From Deltaproteobacteria bacterium (GTDB lineage: Bacteria; Desulfobacterota; DSM-4660; Desulfatiglandales; B25-G16), in NCBI GenBank assembly GCA_003646935.1, contig QMLW01000044.1, positions 1 to 9,175 of the forward strand: DNA of 9,175 nucleotides, in the 5' to 3' direction. Under the pieces are notes generated by a model. That model had not been told where the DNA came from. It did not search any database and was given only the letters and a program-made list of their open reading frames with translations. The first letter of the stretch is position 1, and each line of letters starts with the position of its first letter. This document shows, in pieces, positions 1 to 5,556 of this stretch. Made by a program: the position numbers and the translations under genes.

Positions 1-70
1 ATTATATTACATTTAAACAATTAATCAGGTTTTATACTACATCTTGATGAAAAAATTCTTTAATCACTAC

Positions 71-171
71 ATAGAGTAAGGAGGTGCTCTATGTGGAGGC
101 AGCGTAACGCCGGGGCTTCGATGCCGGTAGCGCCCCGGATAGAGCCCAAGGCAGGCAAGGGGGGAAACAGC
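71..171 (+). promoter_or_regulatory. Structured G+C-rich leader upstream of the DUF4258 gene
   Basis: Seen: GCTCTAT (86-92) pairs perfectly with ATAGAGC (139-145). Directly stacked inside it, CCGGGGC (110-116) pairs perfectly with GCCCCGG (132-138). A small arm GGC/GCC (98-100 with 109-111) could fill the 5' side, competing for the first two bases of the longer stem. The result is a compact three-way-junction shape, followed by an unpaired purine-rich tail ending in GGGGGGAAACAGC just before the ATG at 172. A competing short hairpin, ATAGAG (71-76) with CTCTAT (87-92), would replace the outer stem. The segment contrasts sharply with the AT-rich bases 1-70. Inference: a cis-acting RNA element or the remnant of a non-coding RNA. 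The same bases are also open in the frame of the downstream gene, so they could instead encode an N-terminal extension. Confidence 0.45.
77..86 (+). promoter_or_regulatory. Near-perfect Shine-Dalgarno (TAAGGAGGTG)
   Basis: Ten bases match the anti-SD complement exactly. The GGAGG core sits 6 nt before the ATG at 91. This is the strongest ribosome binding site in the window and the main argument that translation could start at 91 rather than 172. It lies entirely within the loop of the ATAGAG/CTCTAT hairpin, and its last G is the first paired base of the competing outer stem. Confidence 0.5.
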
Positions 172-429
172 ATGAAAGTATCAAATCATGCCAACAAAAG
201 ATCTCAGCAGAGAGGAATCCCCAAGGATTATATTGACTTAATTCTCGAATACGGAACCCCAGTGAGGAGGCAGGGTGATACATTGGAGTACAGGTTGCAC
301 AAGAAGGACAGGGACCGCCTCGTAAAACACCTGAAGCAGTTAATCAACTCTATTGACAGATGCACCAACAAAGCCGTTCTAGTCGACTCTGACATGAAGG
401 AAATCGTGACGGTCTATAACCTGATGTGA
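172..429 (+). CDS. DUF4258-like small protein
   Basis: An 85-residue protein beginning MKVSNHANKRSQQRG. The N-terminal S-x-HA-x(2)-R-x(2)-QRGI signature, an Ile/Leu-rich helix (DYIDLILEYG), a central beta/arginine region and a closing strand (VLVDSDMKEIVTVYN) fit the DUF4258 family as I know it. That family consists of small RelE/BrnT-like alpha/beta proteins, often found as orphans or in toxin-antitoxin-like loci. The function here is unknown. I chose the ATG at 172 because family members start right at this signature and a G-run (160-164) precedes it. The same frame is open from the ATG at 91, which has a far better Shine-Dalgarno and would add 27 residues. No YgiT/MqsA-type antitoxin follows: the next 279 bases lack a supported gene, so it looks solitary. 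Confidence 0.65.
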   Translation: MKVSNHANKRSQQRGIPKDYIDLILEYGTPVRRQGDTLEYRLHKKDRDRLVKHLKQLINSIDRCTNKAVLVDSDMKEIVTVYNLM

Positions 430-478
430 AGCTGGGATCAAGGGCATCAATAGAATAGACCTTCAATCCAACAGAACG

Positions 479-536
479 ATACCGAAGGATAATTCCTATC
501 TCTAAGATACTACATCGAGGTTTACCCTTACGGTAT
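479..536. repeat. Interrupted inverted repeat
   Basis: ATACCGAAGG (479-488) is the reverse complement of CCTTACGGTAT (526-536), apart from one bulged A at 530. The arms are 37 nt apart. It lies 50 bases after the DUF4258 stop, and the following sequence is T-rich but has no clean U-run. It may be a loose terminator or only a stem. The evidence is weak. Confidence 0.25.
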
Positions 537-561
537 ATTCTTATTCTCTAGCCTCTCTCTA

Positions 562-590
562 TTGTTAATCCCGCGTTAACATGATACGAT
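562..590 (+). promoter_or_regulatory. Sigma70-like promoter for the 709-3340 gene run
   Basis: TTGTTA (562-567), then 17 bases, then TACGAT (585-590). Each box keeps 5 or 4 of 6 consensus positions at the optimal spacing. It would start transcription near 597, giving a leader of about 110 nt before the ATG at 709. That leader holds a short possible hairpin, CCTG-AAGC-CAGG, at about 642-653. Confidence 0.5.
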
Positions 591-708
591 TCCTGCGTGT
601 TGTCTGGTATATGGGGTATAGTGGCAGAGCTTCTCTAGTTCCTGAAGCCAGGAGCTTTCCTCGCTCTGTCTATAGAAGATCTCTTGGGGATAAAGGGAGT
701 GAGCTTTT

Positions 709-1158
709 ATGAACTACTTTTCCTATGGCCAGAGCATGGATAATGAGAAAATGAGGGAATGGGACGTGGAGTTCTCAGGGAGGAACCGTGCCAGGCTTCT
801 TGGATACCGATTGGAATTCAACAAGATCTCATTGGAAAACCCGGATGAAGGCTATGCGAATATAGTGCAATTTGAGAATGGAATCGTAGAGGGCTTGCTC
901 TATGAGATACGAGAGGAGGATCTCTCGAAGCTGGATGAGCACGAGGGATGCCCGGATCAATTCGAGAGGATAGAGGTAGAGGTCCTATCGGATAGCTGGC
1001 AAAGGGTGAAGGCCTTTACTTACGGAGCACGACCTGATAAGGTGAAGTCCGGTTTGAAGCCGACCATGGAGCATATAGGGCACCTCCTGGCGGCTGGCAA
1101 CCTCCTTTCGGAATCCTACAGGAGGAAGCTTTCGGTTTGGGAGACGCTCGACAGGTAG
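709..1158 (+). CDS. Gamma-glutamylcyclotransferase-like (AIG2/GGCT fold) protein
   Basis: A 149-residue cytoplasmic protein. Seen: residues 3-10 YFSYGQSM correspond to the family's YFAYGSNM phosphate/substrate loop. GYRLEFNKIS (32-41), GYANIV (48-53) and VEGLLYEI (60-67) follow in family order. LDEHEG (75-80) matches the LDEQEG of human GGCT, making Glu79 the likely general acid/base. The C-terminal SYRRKL helix also fits. Family role: GGCT enzymes release 5-oxoproline from gamma-glutamyl substrates, but many bacterial members have untested specificity. The motif is YGQS rather than YGSN, so the binding loop deviates. The length is typical. AGGGAG about 10 nt upstream serves as ribosome binding site. 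The gene is first in a run of four (45 nt to the next reading frame) behind the promoter at 562-590. I am sure of the fold, less so of the substrate. Confidence 0.85.
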   Translation: MNYFSYGQSMDNEKMREWDVEFSGRNRARLLGYRLEFNKISLENPDEGYANIVQFENGIVEGLLYEIREEDLSKLDEHEGCPDQFERIEVEVLSDSWQRVKAFTYGARPDKVKSGLKPTMEHIGHLLAAGNLLSESYRRKLSVWETLDR

Positions 1159-1203
1159 ACGAGCAGCTATCAACAAAGCCACAGATAGGAATCGGTGGAG
1201 CCC

Positions 1204-1701
1204 ATGAGGAGATACCTTGCGATAATTATTATCCTGCCGGCCCTTTTGTCGGCACTACCGGCCCTCTGTTGGGGAGGACAATTCAAGATCACCGAGATCT
1301 ATGATGGCACTACCGTGAGGGCCGAGGGGTACGATACCGACTGCCTTCCCTGAAACGAAGTGGTGATGAAGGTCAGGTTGGCCGGAATAGCTATGCCGCA
1401 GGACATGTGGCGATGGGAAAACAAAAGGATTATCCATAGCGAAAAAGCGAGACGATATCTAGCGGAATTACTGCTCAATAAGGTCGTCCGCATCCATGCA
1501 TATGGCTCGGACCTCGAGAATCGAGTAGTGGCAGAAATATATCACCATGGCAGGAATATCAACCTCGAGATGATCCGTGCTGGATTTGCGGAGGTTTATA
1601 GCAAAGGATTACACAAGGAGCTTGATCTGGAGCCATACCGGAGCGCGGAGCAAGCTGCCAGGAACGACGGACGTGGCCTGTGGGCCCCGGGCGGGAGGTA
1701 G
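1204..1701 (+). pseudogene. Secreted thermonuclease-like (SNase) protein, interrupted by in-frame TGA
   Basis: From the ATG at 1204 (GGTGGAG 5 nt upstream) the frame encodes a signal peptide (MRRYLAIIIILPALLSALPA), then FKITEIYDGTTVRAEGYDTDCLP. A TGA at 1351-1353 follows, and the same frame continues uninterrupted to 1701. The downstream part carries SNase family landmarks: KVRLAGI, an NRVVAEIY strand, NINLEMIRAGFAEVY, and the C-terminal Glu-Ala helix ending GRGLWAPG. In known homologues the arginine pair is kept, and here both VRL and ENR are present. The metal and base residues are not: GDT is GTT, and DAPE-like is AMPQ. Either this is a decaying gene or TGA is read through; reinitiation at GTG 1360 or ATG 1366 would yield an incomplete domain without a signal peptide. 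It ends 18 nt before the thiolase gene. Confidence 0.65.
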
Positions 1702-1719
1702 GGAAGCGGTGGTGAATCC

Positions 1720-2901
1720 ATGGATCTTATAAGATTGAGGGACAAATATTCAATTGTAGGTATAGGCTATACGCCGCAGGGAAGGGTACCAGAGAGATCG
1801 GCGTTGAGCTTTTACGTAGAGGCCTCAGCCAATGCTATCAAGGATGCGGGATTACGGGGGGAGGACATTGATGGACTCATATGTTACCGCCAATTTCAGC
1901 CTGTTGCTAATGATGTGGCAGTGACACCCTATCTATTGGCCCAACACCTCGGCATAAGGCCTACTATCTTGAGCCAAGAGTCGTACTGCGCGAGAGGCCA
2001 ATTCCTCCACGCCATCAGCCTCATCGAAGCGGGGTTCTGTAAGTACGTATTAATCTCATACGGCGACAATGCCCTTTCTGGTGGAAGGAGCTTTGCAAAG
2101 GGCGCTACGAACAGTGAACCGACAGAGGATCTAGCAGCCTTTGGCGAATCTGGTCGAGTAGCTCAGTTTGCAATGGCCGCCCGAAGGGCAATGCATGAGT
2201 TTGAAACAGGGCCGAAGACGTGGAAGGAGATCGCGGTGAACCAGAGAAAATGGGCAAACCTGAATCCGATTGCCGAGATGTATGACGAACCCATGACCTA
2301 TGAGGATTACGGAAATTCTTCGTGGGTCGTTGAGCCTTTCCGGGTTTATGATTGTTGTCTGGTGAGCGATGGAGGAAGGGCATGCATCGTTACCTCAACA
2401 GAGCGCGCCCGGGATTTGCGGCAGCCTGTTGTCACCATTATGGGCATCGGGGAACATAATCCTTCAGTGGATATACATCAATCTGATTTCATGGCTGGCC
2501 CCACAGGGGCAAAAGCAGCGGGCAAGACATCCCTTGATATGGCGGGGATTACGATTCATGATATTGATGCTTGCGAGATCTACGATTGCTTCACCTATAC
2601 CGTTGAGATTACGCTTCAGGATTATGGCTTCTTTGGGCCGGGTGAAGGCAAGGATTGGTTCAAGGATGGAAGAACAGCACCGGGTGGTACCATGCCGGTG
2701 AACACATCGGGCGGCCTCCTCTCAGAGGCCTACTTCATGGGTATGACCCCCATAACAGAAGGCGTCATGCAGTTAATGGGAAGATGCGGCGAGAGGCAAC
2801 TGGGTGCTGCAACGGGCACGAAGGAGCCTGAAATCATTCTTTGCTCCGATAATGGAGCGGTCTTTCAAAGCTTTGCAAGCCTTATCTTGAGGAGATTGTA
2901 A
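1720..2901 (+). CDS. SCP2/lipid-transfer-type thiolase-like protein (thiolase or retro-aldolase partner of DUF35)
   Basis: A 393-residue protein with the thiolase fold. Seen: an N-terminal VGIGYTPQGRVP strand and an A-I-x-DAG-x(4)-DIDGLI helix. Cys90 lies in ESYCARGQ, followed by HAISLIEAG, at the usual nucleophile position. Also present are DIDACEIYDCFT (281-292), DYGFFGPGEG (301-310) and PVNTSGGLLSEAY (326-338). The GHP-type histidine motif of classical thiolases is replaced by GGLLSEAY. This is typical of the non-classical subfamily that works with DUF35 proteins. Members include BbsB (benzoylsuccinyl-CoA thiolysis) and Ltp2-like retro-aldolases that use tyrosines. The immediate neighbour is such a DUF35 gene, 1 nt away, so the two probably form one complex acting on an acyl-CoA. 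The substrate cannot be told from sequence. The start follows the SNase stop by 18 nt, with a weak GGTGGTGA site. Confidence 0.85.
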   Translation: MDLIRLRDKYSIVGIGYTPQGRVPERSALSFYVEASANAIKDAGLRGEDIDGLICYRQFQPVANDVAVTPYLLAQHLGIRPTILSQESYCARGQFLHAISLIEAGFCKYVLISYGDNALSGGRSFAKGATNSEPTEDLAAFGESGRVAQFAMAARRAMHEFETGPKTWKEIAVNQRKWANLNPIAEMYDEPMTYEDYGNSSWVVEPFRVYDCCLVSDGGRACIVTSTERARDLRQPVVTIMGIGEHNPSVDIHQSDFMAGPTGAKAAGKTSLDMAGITIHDIDACEIYDCFTYTVEITLQDYGFFGPGEGKDWFKDGRTAPGGTMPVNTSGGLLSEAYFMGMTPITEGVMQLMGRCGERQLGAATGTKEPEIILCSDNGAVFQSFASLILRRL

Positions 2902-2902
2902 C

Positions 2903-3340
2903 ATGTCAAACGGAAGGCCCTTGCCAAAACCAAATGCGGACACCGCGCCTTTTTGGGAGGGGTGTCAAAGGCAGGAGCTACGATTTCAAAAATGCCTACA
3001 ATGCGGCACCGTGAGATGGCCTCCATCGATTATTTGCCCCAGGTGCCACTCAATGGATACCCAGTGGATAGTTGCCTGTGGCAGAGGTGTGATATACACC
3101 TACGTAGTGTATCACGTCGCGTTTCACAAGGCTTTTCAAGGTGATCTACCCTATGTGACGGCGGTGGTTGAGCTGGGAGAGGGTCCTCACATACTCTCCA
3201 ACATCGTCAACTGCGCTCCCCATGAACTGCGCTGCGATATGCCGGTAGAGGTGGTATGGGAGAAGGTGATCCGGCAATTCACGCTGCCGAAGTTCAAGCC
3301 GGTAAGGGGCGCGAATCATGATACGGGATCGGGTACATAA
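2903..3340 (+). CDS. DUF35 zinc-ribbon/OB-fold protein, thiolase partner
   Basis: A 145-residue protein with the canonical two-part layout. The N-terminal helix has NADTAPFWEGCQRQEL. A rubredoxin-like zinc ribbon follows, with Cys31-x2-Cys34 and Cys45-x2-Cys48 (PSIICPRC). An OB-fold then runs from about residue 60 (GRGVIYTYVVYHVAF, YVTAVVELGEGPHILSNI) to 123. Family knowledge: these proteins bind the CoA moiety and complete the active site of SCP2-type thiolases or aldolases (BbsA, ChsH2 C-terminal domain). The ATG is 1 nt after the thiolase TAA, with AGGAG overlapping the thiolase 3' end, so translation is coupled. Length is normal for a stand-alone member. The last 20 codons overlap a short ORF in another frame. 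Confidence 0.88.
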   Translation: MSNGRPLPKPNADTAPFWEGCQRQELRFQKCLQCGTVRWPPSIICPRCHSMDTQWIVACGRGVIYTYVVYHVAFHKAFQGDLPYVTAVVELGEGPHILSNIVNCAPHELRCDMPVEVVWEKVIRQFTLPKFKPVRGANHDTGSGT

Positions 3341-3404
3341 CTCGATTCTTGTCGGCCATGGTAAGGATGCACGGAACATTACCGGCGAGGATCTCCAGGC
3401 TTGA
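3318..3404 (+). other. Short overlapping ORF, possible 5' remnant of a coupled gene
   Basis: An ATG at 3318, inside the end of the DUF35 gene, opens a 28-codon frame beginning MIRDRVHNSILVGHGKDAR and including NITGEDLQA, ending at TGA 3402-3404. The composition looks protein-like, and genes overlapping the end of a DUF35 gene are common in acyl-CoA operons. ITGEDLQA would suit the start of a MaoC-type hydratase, but I cannot identify it. No strong ribosome binding site is seen. It could be a truncated gene or chance. Confidence 0.25.
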
Positions 3405-3503
3405 ATTGGGCGCCATGTATCCGAGATCGAACGAACTTACTCCTCAGAATCCTGTTTCCGCGTTGAGGCCCGGCTGCTTACACCGGCACATCAACTTCCA
3501 TAG

Positions 3504-3519
3504 CCTGTGGTCCCACAGG
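3504..3519. repeat. Perfect inverted repeat CCTGTGG-TC-CCACAGG
   Basis: Two 7-bp arms are separated by 2 bases; as RNA it would form 6 bp closed by a GTCC tetraloop. No T-run follows. It could be a protein-binding palindrome or an mRNA 3' stem. Confidence 0.35.
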
Positions 3520-3621
3520 ATCCACGTGAGCTATATAGCATTGGGGGATCGTGCATTCCCTTTACATCCCTCTTCTTTTCCGTTTCAGGCAAAATCCTCA
3601 GCGGCTCTGGGGCCCTGCGCG

Positions 3622-3645
3622 AGAAAGAAAACGCTTTCTTTTTTT
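3622..3645 (+). terminator. Weak rho-independent terminator
   Basis: AGAAAG (3622-3627) and CTTTCT (3634-3639) form a 6-bp A/T-rich stem with a 6-nt loop, running straight into seven T residues (3639-3645). The position fits the end of the 709-3340 transcript. The stem is unstable, so efficiency is doubtful. Confidence 0.4.
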
Positions 3646-3725
3646 GCCAAGCAGATGCTATCTATGCCGATGAGTAATGGTAAACACTTGGTCAGTGCTG
3701 ATCGTATTGTTAAAGAGGAGCGGCT

Positions 3726-3957
3726 ATGAGATTGCATCACGTAGGCCTGGTGTGCAGTTCCCAGGAAAGAGCAGACCGATTCTATGAGGGTATTTTGGGG
3801 TTGGTGAAGATCAAGACCTCGGAGCTCACCGAGGATGTAACGGAGCAAATATTTCACACCTCGCATCGATGTCTGATGATCTTCTATGGCAATGAGTCTA
3901 GCATTCGTAGCAGATTACGACGGGAACTTGTTCGAGATAAAAGAGGGGTCTCCTTGA
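3726..3957 (+). pseudogene. Glyoxalase/VOC-family gene with internal out-of-frame deletion
   Basis: The 5' part, from the ATG at 3726 (AAAGAGGAG 5 nt upstream), encodes a textbook VOC first half: LHHVGLVCSSQERADRFYEG, ILGLVKIKTSELTEDVTEQI and then RCLMIFYGNE, about 57 residues with the metal-binding His near the start. At about 3892 the family similarity jumps to another frame. There MSLAFVADYDGNLFEIKEGSP ends at TGA 3955-3957, and DYDGNLFEIKE is the standard VOC C-terminus with its metal-ligand Glu. Some 50 central residues are missing between the two pieces. If translation stays in the first frame, it gives a meaningless basic tail to 4046. VOC enzymes are metal-dependent lyases, epimerases or dioxygenases; the original activity cannot be inferred. 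The regulatory signal is intact, so decay may be recent. Confidence 0.72.
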
Positions 3958-4035
3958 GAAACGGGAATCGCCTCTTGAGGATTGGCTGGATTTTCAATCC
4001 CGGCACTTTTCCTCTAGCGCAGGGCGGAGATGACG

Positions 4036-4938
4036 ATGAGCTTTGAATGCCCCGTTTGCAAGAACGCCTTCCATGTACTGGAAGAGATGCTCACAGGACC
4101 GATCGTGGAATGGACCTGTGAGCAATGTGGAACCGCCTTGCACATACATCGGGACACGGGGAGGGTGGAGGCCATAGGGCAACCTCATAGCCCTGATTCC
4201 GAACCCCACCGCACTCCCGTCCCACCACCTGTGTCTCTTCCATCGGTTAGCTCCATGGCCCCCAAGGGAAAGGGTTCCAGCGACCGTGTGGCGATCGCTG
4301 TGTTTACTATTGCCCTGATCGCCTTCGTGATTATCGCCTATAGCTTCTTGAGCCGTACGGGCCGGCATTTTACCTACAGCCCGGTGAGATCGGCTTCTAA
4401 ATTCATAAGCGATCTCGAACGCCATATTAAGGGGTATCTCGGTGAGATCGAACGGGCTATGGGGCCTCACAAGAACAGGAAACGAAGAGCGAAGAAACAT
4501 ATCTTCGTGGGTTACAATTATTATAAGGAGAGCAAATTCGACAGGGCACGTGGAGAGTTCAGCAGGGCAATCGAGATTGATCCGGAAAACACCGAGGCAT
4601 ATTTCTGGAGAGGTCGTTCCTTCTTGAAGGCGAGCCGATATGATGAGGCCACCGCGGATTTTGAAATGGCCGTCAAGCTGAACCCCGCATATGCCGATGC
4701 CTACGATAACCTGGGCTGGCTCTATGCGAGAGCGGGCAACTACAACGAGAGCATCATGTGCTTCACCAGAGCCATTGAACTAAAGCCCGACAACGGGTGG
4801 GCATACTATTACCGGGGGCGTATCCGCCACAAGATAGGCGAGGTGCACATGGCACTGCGCGATGCCGAGGAGGCCTGCAGATTGGGCCTCCAGGAAGGCT
4901 GTACGATGTACGAGAGGCTCAGAAAGGAATTTCTTTAG
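4036..4938 (+). CDS. Zinc-ribbon, membrane-anchored TPR protein
   Basis: A 300-residue protein of three parts. Residues 1-45 form a zinc ribbon with Cys5-x2-Cys8 (ECPVC) and Cys28-x2-Cys31 (TCEQC). A Pro/Ser-rich linker leads to one membrane segment at about 84-106 (VAIAVFTIALIAFVIIAYSF). A basic region (KNRKRRAKKH) then precedes about four TPR repeats from residue 155 to 288, with typical W/Y-x-x-G-x-x-x and P-x-N spacing (for example AIEIDPENTEAYFWRGRSF and AIELKPDNGWAYYYRG). Such proteins are scaffolds for protein contacts; no catalytic domain is seen. If the ribbon is cytoplasmic the TPRs face the periplasm, but the basic flank after the membrane segment argues the other way, so topology is open. 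The ATG at 4036 is preferred over 4030 because GGGCGGAG ends at 4029, leaving a 6-nt spacer. No partner is evident. Confidence 0.82.
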   Translation: MSFECPVCKNAFHVLEEMLTGPIVEWTCEQCGTALHIHRDTGRVEAIGQPHSPDSEPHRTPVPPPVSLPSVSSMAPKGKGSSDRVAIAVFTIALIAFVIIAYSFLSRTGRHFTYSPVRSASKFISDLERHIKGYLGEIERAMGPHKNRKRRAKKHIFVGYNYYKESKFDRARGEFSRAIEIDPENTEAYFWRGRSFLKASRYDEATADFEMAVKLNPAYADAYDNLGWLYARAGNYNESIMCFTRAIELKPDNGWAYYYRGRIRHKIGEVHMALRDAEEACRLGLQEGCTMYERLRKEFL

Positions 4939-5030
4939 AGTGAGCGAGGCCTTTATCGACAAGGGACTATATCGACTATGAGATGCCAATGGGGTTTCTG
5001 TCTAATCGGGCGGGCGCGCCTCTAAAATCG

Positions 5031-5059
5031 TTGACAATAGAGGGCGGAAACCGTATCAT
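5031..5059 (+). promoter_or_regulatory. Near-consensus sigma70 promoter for the FmdB-type gene
   Basis: TTGACA (5031-5036) is a perfect -35 box, followed by 17 bases and TATCAT (5054-5059), which matches 5 of 6 positions of the -10 box. The start would fall near 5066, giving a leader of about 40 nt before the ATG at 5107. Confidence 0.75.
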
Positions 5060-5106
5060 TTTTTCATGTCTAAGCTTTTTATGATCCCATATAGAGGAGA
5101 TTGAGC

Positions 5107-5271
5107 ATGCCTGTATATGAGTTTATCTGTGAGAAGTGCAAGAAACCCTTTACGCTCACCCTGAAATTTTCAGAATATGAGAAGAAAAAGTTCAAGTGTC
5201 CGAAATGCAAAAGCACCAAGGTACGGCAGCAGGTTACCTCCTTTCAGGCCATTACCTCCAAAAAGAGCTAG
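5107..5271 (+). CDS. FmdB-type zinc-ribbon small protein
   Basis: A 54-residue protein starting MPVYEFICEKC, with a second knuckle FKCPKCKSTKV and a Ser/Lys-rich C-terminus ending TSKKS. Cys8, Cys11, Cys31 and Cys34 give a four-cysteine zinc ribbon. The MP-x-YEF-x-C opening is diagnostic of the FmdB/CxxC-CxxC regulatory-protein family. These are short proteins proposed to be regulators on the basis of FmdB of methylotrophs, but their roles are mostly untested. GAGGAG (5094-5099) lies 7 nt before the ATG. It has its own near-consensus promoter and appears monocistronic; no terminator is obvious downstream. It is a cytoplasmic protein, probably well expressed. Confidence 0.88.
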   Translation: MPVYEFICEKCKKPFTLTLKFSEYEKKKFKCPKCKSTKVRQQVTSFQAITSKKS

Positions 5272-5298
5272 AATTGGGCTCACCGATCTCCGCTATGA

Positions 5299-5514
5299 AC
5301 GTATGGTAGAATCTTCTTTATCGTTAAACGGTTGTTAAGAAAATGCTTTCCTCTCATTCGGAGCTATGGAGGGGAAATAATAAGGGTAGGGATCTTAGGG
5401 CAGCGTTGGAGGAGGGAGCGTATCTATTTCTTTCGTTTAAAGGCGGGCAAGGTGGGGCAGATCGCTGAGGCCCTTGGGAATGCCGGCTATGAGGTGGTCT
5501 CCTCAGTGGCTTGA
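5299..5514 (+). pseudogene. Possible C-terminal remnant of a CBS/ACT-type regulatory protein
   Basis: The frame is open from 5299 to TGA 5512-5514 but lacks an ATG. The only starts are a TTG pair near 5332-5335, without a ribosome binding site. The piece CFPLIRSYGGEIIRV followed by a strand and then KVGQIAEALGNAGYEVVSSV resembles, from memory, the tail of AcuB-like CBS-ACT proteins. In those, FPLIRxYGG precedes the ACT domain, and LxEAL-x(3)-GYEV is a common ACT helix-strand. It is far too short for that family, with nothing recognisable upstream. I read it as a 3' fragment left after deletion. A small functional ORF or chance cannot be excluded. Confidence 0.35.
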
Positions 5515-5556
5515 TGGAGTAAGGATCACAGGGAACGCAGGGTTACAGATTCAAGC

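Larger units (their letters stand above)
3341..3725. other. Gene-poor stretch after the acyl-CoA pair
   Basis: A + strand frame is open across most of it (3349-3729). Its Ser/Pro/His/Arg-rich translation has no domain order, no ribosome binding site and no recognisable motif, so I do not call it. The region holds the tail of the short ORF at 3318-3404, a perfect inverted repeat (3504-3519), a weak terminator (3622-3645), and a good ribosome binding site AAAGAGGAG (3712-3720) for the VOC remnant. It probably contains eroded sequence. Confidence 0.5.

Noticed and set aside
3349..3729. 126-residue + strand open frame between the DUF35 and VOC genes
   Set aside because: No ribosome binding site, low-complexity Ser/Pro/His/Arg-rich translation, no recognisable motif, and it runs over the terminator and the VOC ribosome binding site.
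3994..4500. 168-codon minus-strand open frame opposite the TPR protein
   Set aside because: The + strand frame has clear zinc-ribbon and TPR motifs; the antisense translation has none.
5013..5020. GGCGCGCC palindrome
   Set aside because: An isolated 8-bp G+C palindrome with no repeats nearby; chance is sufficient.
5066..5104. 12-codon ORF in the FmdB-type leader (MSKLFMIPYRGD)
   Set aside because: It begins at or near the predicted transcription start and has no ribosome binding site, so it is unlikely to be translated.
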